In this document: positions 8,347-16,412 of the stretch, in pieces
Layout of the letters: every line of letters begins with the position of its first letter
Numbering within the stretch: position 1 is the first letter of the stretch
Assembly (NCBI RefSeq): GCF_001667035.1
Contig: NZ_LZIR01000069.1
Location: 1-42,051 of the forward strand
Reading direction: 5' to 3'
Source of the DNA: Mycobacterium sp. 852002-51057_SCH5723018
GTDB lineage: Bacteria; Actinomycetota; Actinomycetes; Mycobacteriales; Mycobacteriaceae
DNA: 42,051 nucleotides
The notes under the pieces: generated by a model
The model's input: the letters and a program-made list of their open reading frames with translations, nothing else
Told to the model about the DNA's origin: nothing
The model's database searches: none
Translations under genes and position numbers: made by a program

Positions 8347-9489
8347 CTATTGACCGACGCGATGGTCCCTGCCGCCGAACCGCCGCACCAACGCCGCCCG
8401 GTCGACCTTGCCGATGCCGCGCCGCGGCAGCGCCTCGACGATGTGCAGCTCGCGCGGCGCTGCGGTGGCGTCCAGCGTGCCGGCCACCTGGGTCCGCAGC
8501 GCCTCCAACGTCGGCGGTTGGCACCCGTCGCGCAGCACGATCACGGCGACCACTCGCTGTCCCAGCCGCTCGTCGGCAAGCCCGAACACCGCGCAGTCAC
8601 CGACGGCGGGATGGCCGCACAGCGCGGCCTCGACGGGCTGCGGCAGCACGGTCAACCCGCCCGTGCTGATCGCGTCGTCGGCGCGGCCCAGCACGGTCAG
8701 CACACCGTCCTCGTCGAGGGCGCCCAGGTCGTCGCTGCGAAACCAGCCCGCCTCGGCGAACGGGTCGGGGTCGACCGGGTTGCGGTATCCCTTGGCCAGC
8801 GTCGCGCCACCGATGACGATGCGCCCGTCGGCGTCCACCCGCAGCCGCACCCCGTCGAGCGGCACCCCGTCGTACACGCAGCCGCCCGCCGTCTCGCTCA
8901 TGCCATAGGTGCGGACCACCGTGACGCCCGCGACCGCCGCGGCTTCCAGGATCGGCCGCGGGGCCGGTCCGCCGCCGAGCAGCACCGCGTCCAGCTCGGC
9001 GAGCGCGGCCACGGCCGCCGGGTCGGCGAGCGCCTTGGCCAGCTGGGCGGCGACCAGCGAGGTGTATCGCCGCCCCGAGCCCAATCGCCTTACCGCCGTG
9101 GGCAATTCGGTGACGTCGAACCCGGCGGAGACGTCCAGCTCGACCGGCGCGAAACCGGCCAGCAGGCTGCGCACTAGCACCTGCAGGCCGGCGATGTGAT
9201 ACGGCGGCAAGGCCAGCAGCCAGCCGCCGGATCCGCCGAGCCGGTCGTGGGTGGCCGACGCGCTGGCGGTCAGCGCCACGGCGGTCAGCAGGGCGCCCTT
9301 GGGGGGACCGGTGGTTCCCGACGTCCCCGAAGTCACTGCCACCAGGGCCACGTCGTCGTCAATCTGGGAGCCCACCCGCAGGCCCACCCGCATCGCCTGC
9401 GAGACGCGGTCGTCGCCGGCCGGTAGCGCGACCAGCGCCGGATCGCGGCCGTCCAGCACCCGCTGCAGCGCGGGCATCAGCACTGGCAC
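8347..9489 (-). CDS. menE: o-Succinylbenzoate-CoA ligase MenE
   Basis: A 380-residue ANL-family adenylating enzyme that activates o-succinylbenzoate with ATP and CoA for menaquinone synthesis. Visible motifs are the nucleotide loop (TSGTTGPPKG), LLALPPYHIAGL, the A5 motif RTYGMSETAGG, the ATP-binding Asp in RSDDLGALDEDG, the hinge LGRADDAIS and the terminal RRGIGKVDRAAL with the catalytic Lys. The nucleotide loop reads TSGTSGTTGPPKG, so TSG is doubled relative to the usual form. The GTG at 9489 gives the longest protein; an ATG at 9477 or a GTG at 9459 are possible, and the last is closest to the shorter M. tuberculosis form. No clear ribosome site decides it. It lies between the DUF3349 gene (38 bp upstream) and the Rv0541c-like gene. 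Confidence 0.92.
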   Translation of the reverse strand: MPVLMPALQRVLDGRDPALVALPAGDDRVSQAMRVGLRVGSQIDDDVALVAVTSGTSGTTGPPKGALLTAVALTASASATHDRLGGSGGWLLALPPYHIAGLQVLVRSLLAGFAPVELDVSAGFDVTELPTAVRRLGSGRRYTSLVAAQLAKALADPAAVAALAELDAVLLGGGPAPRPILEAAAVAGVTVVRTYGMSETAGGCVYDGVPLDGVRLRVDADGRIVIGGATLAKGYRNPVDPDPFAEAGWFRSDDLGALDEDGVLTVLGRADDAISTGGLTVLPQPVEAALCGHPAVGDCAVFGLADERLGQRVVAVIVLRDGCQPPTLEALRTQVAGTLDATAAPRELHIVEALPRRGIGKVDRAALVRRFGGRDHRVGQ

Positions 9490-9527
9490 AGCGGAGCCCG
9501 ATGCGACCCTGAGGGCACGCAGGACGG

Positions 9528-9830
9528 CTATGCGCGGTCCTCGGCGCCGTCCGGCTCATCGAACGGCCAGCCCTTGGCGGCCAATCGCTCCCGCACGCGC
9601 TCGACGTCTTCCGGCGACGGCAGCTCATCGGTGAGCTGGGTGATTGCCACGCCGATGTCGATGTTGTCGAATTCGCCGCGCTCCATCAGGTCACACGCCA
9701 CGGCCTTGACCTCGTCATTGCCCAGCCGGCGGGTCAGCAGGGCGAGCACGGCGAAGGTATCGGTGGGCGGGACGCCCTCCGGGTATCCCGCGCGCAGCCA
9801 CGAGACGATCGAACTCAGGAATCCGTTCAC
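9528..9830 (-). CDS. DUF3349 protein (Rv0543c-like)
   Basis: A 100-residue acidic, mostly helical protein matching the mycobacterial DUF3349 family in length and in its N-terminal SIVSWLRAGYPEGVPPTD. This family is small, cytoplasmic and of unknown function. No catalytic residues are evident. It lies directly upstream of menE in the same direction, so its product could be co-expressed with menaquinone genes. The ATG at 9830 is preceded on the minus strand by GGGAGGGAAAG, a good ribosome site. Confidence 0.82.
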   Translation of the reverse strand: MNGFLSSIVSWLRAGYPEGVPPTDTFAVLALLTRRLGNDEVKAVACDLMERGEFDNIDIGVAITQLTDELPSPEDVERVRERLAAKGWPFDEPDGAEDRA

Positions 9831-9883
9831 TTAGCTTTCCCTCCCCCGCACACGGGTTCGGCTGGGCGGACGACGATTCGATC

Positions 9884-10183
9884 CTACTTGGGTTTGGCGC
9901 CGAGGAATGGCTGGCCGACCTGGTGTGCGATGAAGTCGCGGGCGACGTACAGCAGGGCGAAGAGGATCACCGCGACCACCACCGCATAGATTGTCCACGC
10001 GACCGCCAGCAGCGCGGGATTCTTGTGCGGTGTGCTCCCGTCGGGGCTGACCTCTCCTGTGCCGACGGCGTGGAACCGGAGCCCGAGGGCGAAGATTCCC
10101 GGCAGTGCGGCACCGGCCAGCATGCTGAAGACCAAGATCTTCAGGGACGCTTGGTAGTTGAACCAGTCGGAGAAGTGGCTCAT
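9884..10183 (-). CDS. Small two-helix membrane protein coupled to pitA (Rv0544c-like)
   Basis: A 99-residue protein starting M-S-H-F-S-D-W-F. It has two hydrophobic segments, at about residues 15-38 and 57-80, joined by a polar loop (GTGEVSPDGSTPHKN), and a short basic tail. The ATG at 10183 overlaps the pitA stop by four bases (ATGA), the classic sign of translational coupling, so it is probably made in fixed ratio with PitA. A transporter accessory subunit is a fair inference; no direct function is known to me. Confidence 0.85.
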   Translation of the reverse strand: MSHFSDWFNYQASLKILVFSMLAGAALPGIFALGLRFHAVGTGEVSPDGSTPHKNPALLAVAWTIYAVVVAVILFALLYVARDFIAHQVGQPFLGAKPK

Positions 10184-11433
10184 GAGGGGTTCCTCGCGCT
10201 CACCGTGTCTTGGGAATCGGGGCCGGAGCCGGGCCGGGAACTCGCCCCGGTTCCGACCTTGGGTCCCGTATCGGAGGGCGGCTTGTGCTGGTCCTCGTCG
10301 AGACCGGCGGTGAGGCTGCCTTCCCATTCGGCGTTGACGTTCTTGGCGTCGACCTTGACCCTGCGCGACCGGATGTAGATGGCGGTAGAAACCGCGACCA
10401 GTAGCCCGAAGCCGATGATCGCGCCCGGGTAGCCGCCGATGAGGTGCACGATCCAGTAGGTGACCGCCCCGACCAGCCCGGCCAACGGAAGCGTCACGAG
10501 CCACGCGGTCACCATCCGGCCGGCCACGCCCCAACGAACCTCGCCGCCTGGCTTGCCCAGCCCGCTGCCCATCACCGAACCCGTGCAGACCTGCGTGGTC
10601 GACAGCGCGTAGCCGAAGTGGGTGGATAGCAGAATGACTGCGGCCGAGGAAGATTCGGCGGCCATGCCCTGCGGCGACTTGATCTCGACCAGCCCCTTGC
10701 CCAGGGTGCGGATGATCCGCCAGCCGCCCAGGTAGGTGCCCGCCGCCATCGCCAGGGCGCAACAGACGATGACCCACAGCGGCGGCGCCGCGGCGCTCTT
10801 GCTGATCGCCCCGTAGGACATCAGCGCCAGGAAGATGATGCCCATCGTCTTCTGCGCGTCGCCGGTGCCGTGCGCCAGGGAGACCAGCGACGCCGAACCC
10901 CACTGGCCGTAGCGGAACCCGGCCTCGGTGCGCTCGGTCCCCACGCCCCGGGTGATCCGGTAGACCAGCCAGGTCGCGATGGCCCCGACCAAGATGGCCA
11001 GGATCGCGGCGACGACGGCCGGAATCAACACATGGGACACCAGGCCCTTCCAGATCACCCCGTGCGCGCCGACGGCGGCGATCGTCGCACCGACGATGCC
11101 GCCGATCAGCGCGTGCGACGAGCTCGAGGGGATGCCGAGGAGCCAGGTCAGCAGGTTCCACACGATGCCGCCGACCAGGCCGGCGAAGACCAGTTCGAGG
11201 GTCACGATATGCCCGTCGATCAGACCTTTGGCGATCGTGGCCGCGACGGCGGTGGACATGAAGGCACCGATCAGATTGAGCACCGCCGACAGAGCCACGG
11301 CGGCCTTGGGCGCCAGGGCGCCACTGGCGATGGACGTTGCCATCGCGTTGCCGGTGTCGTGGAAGCCGTTGGTGAAATCGAAAGCGAGTGCCGTGATTAC
11401 GACGATGATCAAGAGGAACAAATCGATGTTCAC
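10180..11433 (-). CDS. pitA: Low-affinity inorganic phosphate transporter, PiT family
   Basis: A 417-residue transporter with about ten membrane helices. It carries the two inverted PiT signature regions: FTNGFHDTGNAMATSI near residue 20, and the second around SLAHGTGDAQKTMGI in the middle. The long cytoplasmic-type C-terminal tail (after about residue 355) is Gly/Ser/Pro-rich. PiT proteins carry metal-phosphate with protons into the cell. The start is GTG at 11433. Upstream on the minus strand is a weak promoter candidate (TCGACA, 18-bp spacer, CAGAAT) that would place transcription a few bases before the GTG. Its stop overlaps the following small membrane gene. It corresponds to Rv0545c. 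Confidence 0.93.
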   Translation of the reverse strand: MNIDLFLLIIVVITALAFDFTNGFHDTGNAMATSIASGALAPKAAVALSAVLNLIGAFMSTAVAATIAKGLIDGHIVTLELVFAGLVGGIVWNLLTWLLGIPSSSSHALIGGIVGATIAAVGAHGVIWKGLVSHVLIPAVVAAILAILVGAIATWLVYRITRGVGTERTEAGFRYGQWGSASLVSLAHGTGDAQKTMGIIFLALMSYGAISKSAAAPPLWVIVCCALAMAAGTYLGGWRIIRTLGKGLVEIKSPQGMAAESSSAAVILLSTHFGYALSTTQVCTGSVMGSGLGKPGGEVRWGVAGRMVTAWLVTLPLAGLVGAVTYWIVHLIGGYPGAIIGFGLLVAVSTAIYIRSRRVKVDAKNVNAEWEGSLTAGLDEDQHKPPSDTGPKVGTGASSRPGSGPDSQDTVSARNPS

Positions 11434-11530
11434 AGCGCCTGATTCTGGTCGTTGGGGGATTAAATTGTCGAACGGAGAGATAGCTGAAACGCAGGTGTAC
11501 CTTGACTTGTCGTCAGATGTTAGCTCTTAG

Positions 11531-11938
11531 TTAACCGGGCGTTTCTCCCCGTTCGCCGCGGGTGTCGCGGCGTAACGGGTGATCGCCGGGGATCTCGACG
11601 AAGATCAGTGTGATTCCGTCGGGATCGATCACATGCATCTCGTGCAGGCCCCACGGTTCGCGGCGCGCCTCGCGGGCGATCGGCACACCCCGGGCCTGCA
11701 GCTCGGCCTGGGTGGCCTCGACGTCGCGGACCTGGAGCCACAGCGCCCCGGGGAAGGGGCCCCGGGAGTGGTCGGGCGAGCCGTAACCGGCCAGCTCCAG
11801 CAACGACTGGCCGGCAAAAAGTACTGTGCCTGCGCCATATTCGCGGGCGATGGCCAGGCCGATCTCGTCGCGGTAGAAGCTCAACGACCGCTGATAGTCC
11901 GCCGGCCGCAGCAACATCCGGCTGGCCAGGATCTCCAT
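11531..11938 (-). CDS. VOC-superfamily (glyoxalase/bleomycin resistance-like) protein
   Basis: A 135-residue single VOC-fold protein with the paired beta-alpha-beta-beta-beta modules: LLRPADYQRSLSFYRDEIGL in the first half and ATQAELQARGVP, ending in HVIDPDGITLIFVE, in the second. Candidate metal ligands are Glu in the LLELAG strand and the final Glu of LIFVEIP. VOC proteins cover glyoxalases, dioxygenases and antibiotic-binding proteins, and the substrate cannot be told here. It corresponds to Rv0546c, with a slightly longer polar C-terminal tail. It stands 97 bp upstream of pitA in the same direction. Confidence 0.85.
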   Translation of the reverse strand: MEILASRMLLRPADYQRSLSFYRDEIGLAIAREYGAGTVLFAGQSLLELAGYGSPDHSRGPFPGALWLQVRDVEATQAELQARGVPIAREARREPWGLHEMHVIDPDGITLIFVEIPGDHPLRRDTRGERGETPG

Positions 11939-11951
11939 AGGGTCGTGTCTA

Positions 11952-12434
11952 TCACGTCGCTAGTGCGTCGGGGCGCAGCGCCCGCGAAGCGTCGGCACCC
12001 CGGGGCCGGCGAGGTCGTCGCATGCGCCGGCCCGGCCGGTCATGGCCAGCAACAGCGACAGCAACGGGCACCCAGCCACGAGGTTTGGGTCCCGGCGGCG
12101 CGGAGGTGGAATTCTGCAGGCCGCGGAATTCGCTGAGAGTGGCGGCCCGGTCGGCGCCGCGGTGCGCGGCAATCTGGTCGCTGGCAATCTGGTCGCTGGT
12201 GAATTTGTCGAATTTGAACCCAGCCTCGGCCATATTGAAGGCCATATTGAAAAGGAACGTGGCCGGGTTCAGCGAGGAGGTCGCCGACAGGTGCGCGACG
12301 ACGTCGCGGACGGTCCAGCCCGTGCAGAGCGACGGCGTCTCCCACTGCGCCGGCGTCAGGTCGGCGAGGTCGTTGGCAAGCGCCCCGCGCTCGGTCGCAA
12401 TGGTGGCCCAGAGATCGGACCAGCAACCTCCCAA
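11952..12434 (-). pseudogene. Decayed mycothiol-dependent maleylpyruvate isomerase / DinB-like gene
   Basis: The first ~110 residues fit the DinB-like maleylpyruvate isomerase N-terminal family: LWATIATERGALANDL, LTPAQWETPSLCTGWTVRDVVAHL with the metal-ligand His, then an EFRGLQNSTSAPPGPK segment. The family's C-terminal part, with its HGEDIRRP-type block, does not appear in any frame. Instead the frame becomes an Arg/Pro-rich tail typical of out-of-frame GC-rich DNA. No normal ATG is found; the apparent start is a TTG at 12434, just after the stop of the SDR gene. Two small in-frame tandem duplications interrupt the body. I read it as a 3'-truncated relic. The alternative is a short lineage-specific protein that has kept the metal-binding helix pair. 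Confidence 0.6.
12168..12251. repeat. Two small in-frame tandem duplications
   Basis: GGCAATCTGGTCGCT occurs twice without a gap (12168-12182, 12183-12197). GGCCATATTGAA also occurs twice without a gap (12228-12239, 12240-12251). Both units are multiples of three, and on the minus strand they duplicate DQIA- and NMA-type peptide units in the decayed maleylpyruvate isomerase-like gene. Confidence 0.9.
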
Positions 12435-12440
12435 AGGGGT

Positions 12441-13337
12441 TCAGGCACCGCCGTCGTGGTTGGGTTGGAAGTTCTGCCGCTGCATCAGGGTATTGACCCA
12501 CCGGGGGCCGAAGGTGTCCAGCGCCTTCGCCGCGATCGCCATCCGCGGCGCGATCCGCACCGGCCGGGTGCGGGCCGCGGTGATCATCCACTCGGCTGCC
12601 TCTTCCGACGTCAGCGCGGGCATGCCCTGGTAGGCCTTCGTCGGCGCGATCATCGGCGTGGCCACCAGCGGGTAGTAGAGGGTGGTCGAATGCACGCCCC
12701 GGCGGCCCCACTCGGTCTCGACGACCCGGCTCACCGCCGACAGCGCCGCCTTGGACGCGTTGTACACGGAGAACAGTGGCGACGCCTCCGACAGCACGCC
12801 CCAGGTCGAGACGTTGATGATGTGGCCGTCGCCGCGGTCGAGCATTCCCGGCGCGAACCCGCGGATCAGCCGCAGCGGCGCGTAGTAGTTGAGCACGATG
12901 GTCCGCTCGACGTCATGCCAGCGTTCCAGCGACTCGGCCAGCGGCCGGCGGATGGACCGGCCGGCGTTGTTGATCAGGATGTCGACCCCGCCGATGCGCT
13001 TTTCGACGTCGGCGACCAGCGCGTCGACGGCGTCCATGTCCGACACGTCGCAGGGCATCGCGATCGCGTTGCCGCCCGCCGTTTGGATCCGGTCGGCCAG
13101 CGAGTCGAGCAGGTCGCCGCGGCGGGCGACGACGACCACGGTGGCGCCTCTGCGGGCCAGTTGTTCGGCCCCGGCCTCACCGATGCCCGACGACGCTCCG
13201 GTGAGCAGGATGCGCTTGCCGTCGAGGTCGACGGGTTTGATCGCGGGCCGGTTGACCAGCACCTGCGGCGACGCGGGTGGTCGCATGGTCGCCAGCACGA
13301 TCTGGTCGGTGAACCGGCGAAGGGGGCTCTTGGTCAC
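12441..13337 (-). CDS. Short-chain dehydrogenase/reductase (Rv0547c-like)
   Basis: A 298-residue classical SDR. The cofactor motif TGASSGIG follows a roughly 45-residue N-terminal extension. NNAG is present (ILINNAGRS), then the Ser of the INVSTWG strand and the catalytic Tyr-Lys in YNASKAAL. Basic residues after the first strands (VVARRGD) suggest NADPH preference. The N-terminal extension and the hydrophobic C-terminal region around PLVATPMIAP are typical of actinobacterial lipid-acting SDRs, but the substrate is unknown. It is followed on the same strand by the decayed gene 7 bp downstream and preceded by menB 32 bp upstream. Confidence 0.88.
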   Translation of the reverse strand: MTKSPLRRFTDQIVLATMRPPASPQVLVNRPAIKPVDLDGKRILLTGASSGIGEAGAEQLARRGATVVVVARRGDLLDSLADRIQTAGGNAIAMPCDVSDMDAVDALVADVEKRIGGVDILINNAGRSIRRPLAESLERWHDVERTIVLNYYAPLRLIRGFAPGMLDRGDGHIINVSTWGVLSEASPLFSVYNASKAALSAVSRVVETEWGRRGVHSTTLYYPLVATPMIAPTKAYQGMPALTSEEAAEWMITAARTRPVRIAPRMAIAAKALDTFGPRWVNTLMQRQNFQPNHDGGA

Positions 13338-13369
13338 AGGTGGCGAGTCTAGGCGGGCCCGCGAGGAGT

Positions 13370-14272
13370 TCAGAAATAGCGCGGGAACCGGCTCCAGTCC
13401 GGGGCGCGCTTCTCCAGGAACGCGTCGCGGCCCTCGACGGCCTCGTCGGTCATGTACGCGAGGCGGGTGGCCTCACCGGCGAACAGCTGCTGACCCACCA
13501 GCCCGTCGTCGAGCAGGTTGAACGCAAACTTCAGCATCCGTTGCGCCTGAGGGGATTTGGCGTTGATCTCGGCCGCCCACTGGATCCCGACGCGCTCCAG
13601 CTCCGCGTGGTCGACCACCTCGTTGACCGCGCCCATCCGGTGCATCTGCTCGGCGCTGTAGGTGCGGCCCAGGAAGAAGATTTCGCGGGCGAACTTCTGG
13701 CCGACCTGACGGGCCAGATACGCGCTGCCGTAACCGCCGTCGAAGCTGCCGACGTCGGCGTCGGTCTGCTTGAAGCGGGCGTGCTCGCGGCTGGCCAGGG
13801 TGAGGTCGCAGACCACGTGCAGGCTGTGCCCGCCGCCGGCGGCCCACCCGTTGACCAGGCAGATGACCACCTTGGGCATGAACCGGATCAGCCGCTGCAC
13901 CTCGAGGATGTGCAACCGGCCCGCCCGGGCCACATCGACCGTGTCCGCGGTTTCTCCGCTGGCGTATTGATAGCCCGAGCGGCCGCGGATGCGCTGATCG
14001 CCTCCGGAGCAAAACGCCCAGCCGCCGTCCTTCGCCGACGGGCCGTTGCCGGTCAGCAGCACCACGCCCACGTCGGGCGACATCCGGGCGTGGTCGAGCA
14101 CGGTGTACAGCTCGTCGACGGTGTGGGGCCGAAACGCGTTGCGCACCTCGGGCCGGTTGAACGCCACCCGAACCGTGGCGTCGGAGACGTGGCGGTGATA
14201 GGTGATGTCGGTCAGCTCGCCGAAGCCGTCGACTCCTCGCCACGCCTGCGCATCGAATGGGTTGTCGCTCAA
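13370..14272 (-). CDS. menB: 1,4-Dihydroxy-2-naphthoyl-CoA synthase MenB
   Basis: A 300-residue crotonase-family enzyme that closes the second ring of menaquinone from o-succinylbenzoyl-CoA. The crotonase features are plain: FNRPEVRNAFRPHTVDEL, the oxyanion-hole segments (FCSGGDQRIRG and NGWAAGGGHSLHVVCDL), and the MenB-specific SFDGGYGSAYLAR. The chosen start is TTG at 14272, which overlaps the stop of the upstream secreted-protein gene (TTGA) and is preceded by AAGGACGGAG. Codons further upstream remain open and keep the E-Q-G-R-S-S-T-A-L string I recall from the longer M. tuberculosis protein, but no ATG or GTG lies close in that frame. Near-identical in sequence to other mycobacterial MenB; no missing residues seen. 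Confidence 0.93.
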   Translation of the reverse strand: MSDNPFDAQAWRGVDGFGELTDITYHRHVSDATVRVAFNRPEVRNAFRPHTVDELYTVLDHARMSPDVGVVLLTGNGPSAKDGGWAFCSGGDQRIRGRSGYQYASGETADTVDVARAGRLHILEVQRLIRFMPKVVICLVNGWAAGGGHSLHVVCDLTLASREHARFKQTDADVGSFDGGYGSAYLARQVGQKFAREIFFLGRTYSAEQMHRMGAVNEVVDHAELERVGIQWAAEINAKSPQAQRMLKFAFNLLDDGLVGQQLFAGEATRLAYMTDEAVEGRDAFLEKRAPDWSRFPRYF

Positions 14273-14961
14273 GGCTGTTGAACTCCGTCCTTGCTCATGG
14301 TGAGGTCGCCGCAGCTGATCGTCTGCGCGGAGGTCACGGCGGGATCCTGGGCGGAGGCGGCCGCCACGGTGTCGGACGCTCCGATGGTCGCCAGCGCGCC
14401 GTTCAGGTCGATCTCGGTGCGGCGGACGGTCCACTGGCCGTTGTTCAAGGCCTGCAGCCCGACCAGGTGCCGGCCGGTCGATGGCGGGCCGAGGTCGCTG
14501 CAGCCGATCCCGGTGCCGTTGTCGCGCAGGTTCTGCAGGTCGAACAGGAACGGGGCGCCCTGGTTGTCGGCGACGGTCTGTAGCCGGCAGTTGGCGAACA
14601 CGTAGAGGTGCGCGCCGCGGCCGTCACTGACGATGATCTGGTGCTGGCCATCCTGCTGGGCGTCAATGGCCAAGGCGGCCAATGGAATTGGGCTTGCCGA
14701 GGTGACCTGCACGTCGGAGTTGGCGCCGCTGGCCGTCGTGACGCCGACGACACGGTCGGTGCGGCCGTCGCCTTCGCGAATCTGCCCCAACCACAAGGTG
14801 TCCGGCTGGCCGTCCCAGTCGAGATCGTTGACCTTGCGGGTGGCCGAGCCGGTCGGGGGAGGAGCGCCGCCGGGCGCGCAGCCCGACGCGGCGAAAGACC
14901 GCCCCGCCGGGACGCCCAGGCATACCGTGAGCAAGAGGGACACCAGCAGCACGCGTCGCAT
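14269..14961 (-). CDS. Secreted protein with beta-propeller-like repeats
   Basis: A 230-residue protein with a typical Sec signal peptide (M-R-R-V-L-L-V-S-L-L-L-T-V, cleavage near A-S-F-A-A-S). The mature part has Asp/Asn-Gly turns in strand contexts, DLDWDGQPDTLWLG and DAQQDGQHQIIVSDGRG, that resemble FG-GAP/VCBS blades, but only two to three such units are visible. Three Cys residues could form a disulfide. The mature start S-G-C-A does not form a good lipobox. Its stop overlaps the menB start, so it may be translated with menB even though its role seems unrelated. In M. tuberculosis, from memory, vapBC3 occupies this side of menB. Function unknown. Confidence 0.75.
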   Translation of the reverse strand: MRRVLLVSLLLTVCLGVPAGRSFAASGCAPGGAPPPTGSATRKVNDLDWDGQPDTLWLGQIREGDGRTDRVVGVTTASGANSDVQVTSASPIPLAALAIDAQQDGQHQIIVSDGRGAHLYVFANCRLQTVADNQGAPFLFDLQNLRDNGTGIGCSDLGPPSTGRHLVGLQALNNGQWTVRRTEIDLNGALATIGASDTVAAASAQDPAVTSAQTISCGDLTMSKDGVQQP

Positions 14962-14965
14962 CGGG

Positions 14966-15439
14966 CTACACCGGCTCCAGCCGGAACACCGCGCAGCGGC
15001 CGGCCAGGGCTTCGAACTCCTCAGGGTGCCCCTCGATGACGAGTCCCGCCCGCTTCATGAAACCGACGCCCGTGGGCACCTCGGCCGGAAAGGCCCGCAG
15101 AATCGGCCGCGCGTCGTCCGGCGACAGCTCCACCATCCGCACCGTGTTTGCGCGGCGGCCGCGGGCCAGGGTGACCTGGCCGGCGGCGCGGACGTTGGCC
15201 ACCCAGTCGGCGCCCGGAAAGCCGGCCACGACGTACTGTTTATCCTCGACCGTCATCGGGGTGACCGGCGTCGACCGTTCCCGGCCGGACTTGCGGCCTC
15301 GCACCGTCAGCACCGCCGGGCTCTCGCCGCCGAAACTCATTCCCAGCCGCGACATCTGGATGAAGACCTTGTTGGCCGGTTTCAGCCACCACGGCGGCCT
15401 GATCCGATCACTGATGCCCACGCGTGACAGAGTAGTCAT
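14966..15439 (-). CDS. Deazaflavin (F420)-dependent nitroreductase-family protein
   Basis: A 157-residue protein of the Ddn-like split-barrel family (DUF385). Recognisable blocks are the N-terminal helix PPWWLKPANKVFIQMSRLG, LTVRGRKSGRERSTPV, and VVAGFPGADWVANVRAAGQVTL. Family members bind coenzyme F420 and reduce quinones or nitro compounds at the membrane, so a cell that makes menaquinone is a natural setting. The start ATG at 15439 overlaps the end of the aldo/keto reductase gene by 32 bp, so the two are probably one transcript. The substrate is unknown. Confidence 0.85.
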   Translation of the reverse strand: MTTLSRVGISDRIRPPWWLKPANKVFIQMSRLGMSFGGESPAVLTVRGRKSGRERSTPVTPMTVEDKQYVVAGFPGADWVANVRAAGQVTLARGRRANTVRMVELSPDDARPILRAFPAEVPTGVGFMKRAGLVIEGHPEEFEALAGRCAVFRLEPV

Positions 15440-16346
15440 GGCCCGCCGCCGAGCCGATGGCGTCCAGGCGCGCGATCGCGTCCGCGCTCAGTGTGACCTT
15501 CGCGGCGCCGAGGTTCTCCTCGAGGTGTGCGATGGATCGGGTGCCGGGAATCAGCAGCGTGTTCGGCGCGTGGGCCAGCAGCCACGCCAGCCCGACTTGG
15601 GCTGGCGTGCAGCCGATTTCGCCGGCGACGGCGCGCACCACCGCATTGTCGGCGACCTTGGGCGACCCGGGAAAGGCCGATCCCAACGGGAAGTACGGCA
15701 CCCAGGCTAGTCCTTGCCCGCCCTGAGCCTTGCACAGGTCGAGCGTGGCTTCCTGTGAGCGGTCGAGCAGACTGTAGGCGTTCTGCACGCAGACGATCCC
15801 GGCGGGCAGCGCCCGCCGCACGACGTCGAGCGGCACGCTGCTGATGCCGATCGCGCCGATCTTGCCCTCGTCGCGCAGCGCGATCATCTCGGCGAGCTGG
15901 TCGTCGACGTCGACGACCTGGTCTCCCTCGAGCTGCACGCCGGGCCCCAGGTCCATGCGCCGCAGATTGACCACCGGCACGCAGTCGAGCCCGAGTTGGC
16001 GCAGGTCGTCTTCGACGGCGGCGCGCAGCTCGTCGGGTCGTTGCGCCGGGGCCAGGGGAATGGGTGCTTCGCCGGTGTATCGCGCACCGACCTTGCTGAC
16101 GATGACGAGGTCTTCGGGGTAGGGGGCCAGCGCCGCGCGGATCCGGCGGTTCACTTCGCCGGGGCCATAAAACGACGCGGTGTCGATGTGGTTGACACCG
16201 AGCTCGACCGCGCGACGCAGCACCGCAGCCGCATCCTCGGCGGAGGTGGCCTCGAACAACTGCATGGCGCCATAGCCCATGCGGGCGACCGTGGGCGCTC
16301 CGGCCGCGCCGATGCTCCCGATACCGCCGGGGTTTTGCTTCGTCAT
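15408..16346 (-). CDS. Aldo/keto reductase, with the catalytic His apparently replaced
   Basis: A 312-residue (beta/alpha)8 oxidoreductase. Of the usual catalytic tetrad, Asp55, Tyr60 (HIDTASFYGPGEVN) and Lys85 (VIVSKVGA) are in place. The strand that usually ends in LQ-I/L-H reads VPVVNLRRMD, so the usual His position seems to be Arg. GAIGISSVPL and LIPGTRSIAHLEENLGA are the expected C-terminal NADPH-binding parts. The ATG at 16346 has GGGAG eight bases upstream; a longer open frame to 16505 runs through the regulator's control region and is not used. It is divergent from a TetR regulator, with two palindromes between, and is the most likely regulated target. Confidence 0.87.
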   Translation of the reverse strand: MTKQNPGGIGSIGAAGAPTVARMGYGAMQLFEATSAEDAAAVLRRAVELGVNHIDTASFYGPGEVNRRIRAALAPYPEDLVIVSKVGARYTGEAPIPLAPAQRPDELRAAVEDDLRQLGLDCVPVVNLRRMDLGPGVQLEGDQVVDVDDQLAEMIALRDEGKIGAIGISSVPLDVVRRALPAGIVCVQNAYSLLDRSQEATLDLCKAQGGQGLAWVPYFPLGSAFPGSPKVADNAVVRAVAGEIGCTPAQVGLAWLLAHAPNTLLIPGTRSIAHLEENLGAAKVTLSADAIARLDAIGSAAGHDYSVTRGHQ

Positions 16347-16376
16347 GGGTGCTCCCGTCTGACACACTGGGGGAAT

Positions 16377-16392
16377 GCGGAGGACCCTCCGC
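16377..16392. promoter_or_regulatory. Palindromic operator 1 in the AKR/TetR control region
   Basis: GCGGAGG-AC-CCTCCGC is a perfect 7-bp inverted repeat with a 2-bp spacer. Together with a second palindrome 35 bp away (centre to centre) it shares the core CGGAGG-NN-CCTCCG. Such short-spaced palindromes are usual for TetR dimers. It lies downstream of the candidate -10 of the aldo/keto reductase, so a bound repressor would block RNA polymerase. Confidence 0.65.
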
Positions 16393-16399
16393 TTGTCCG

Positions 16400-16405
16400 A
16401 GCATA
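16400..16405 (-). promoter_or_regulatory. Candidate extended -10 for the aldo/keto reductase operon
   Basis: On the minus strand this reads TGC-TATGCT, an extended -10 (TGN plus TANNNT). It sits exactly between the two palindromic operators. Transcription would start about seven bases further on, inside or just before operator 1. No convincing -35 is visible because that position falls in operator 2. Confidence 0.4.
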
Positions 16406-16412
16406 GCAGGAA

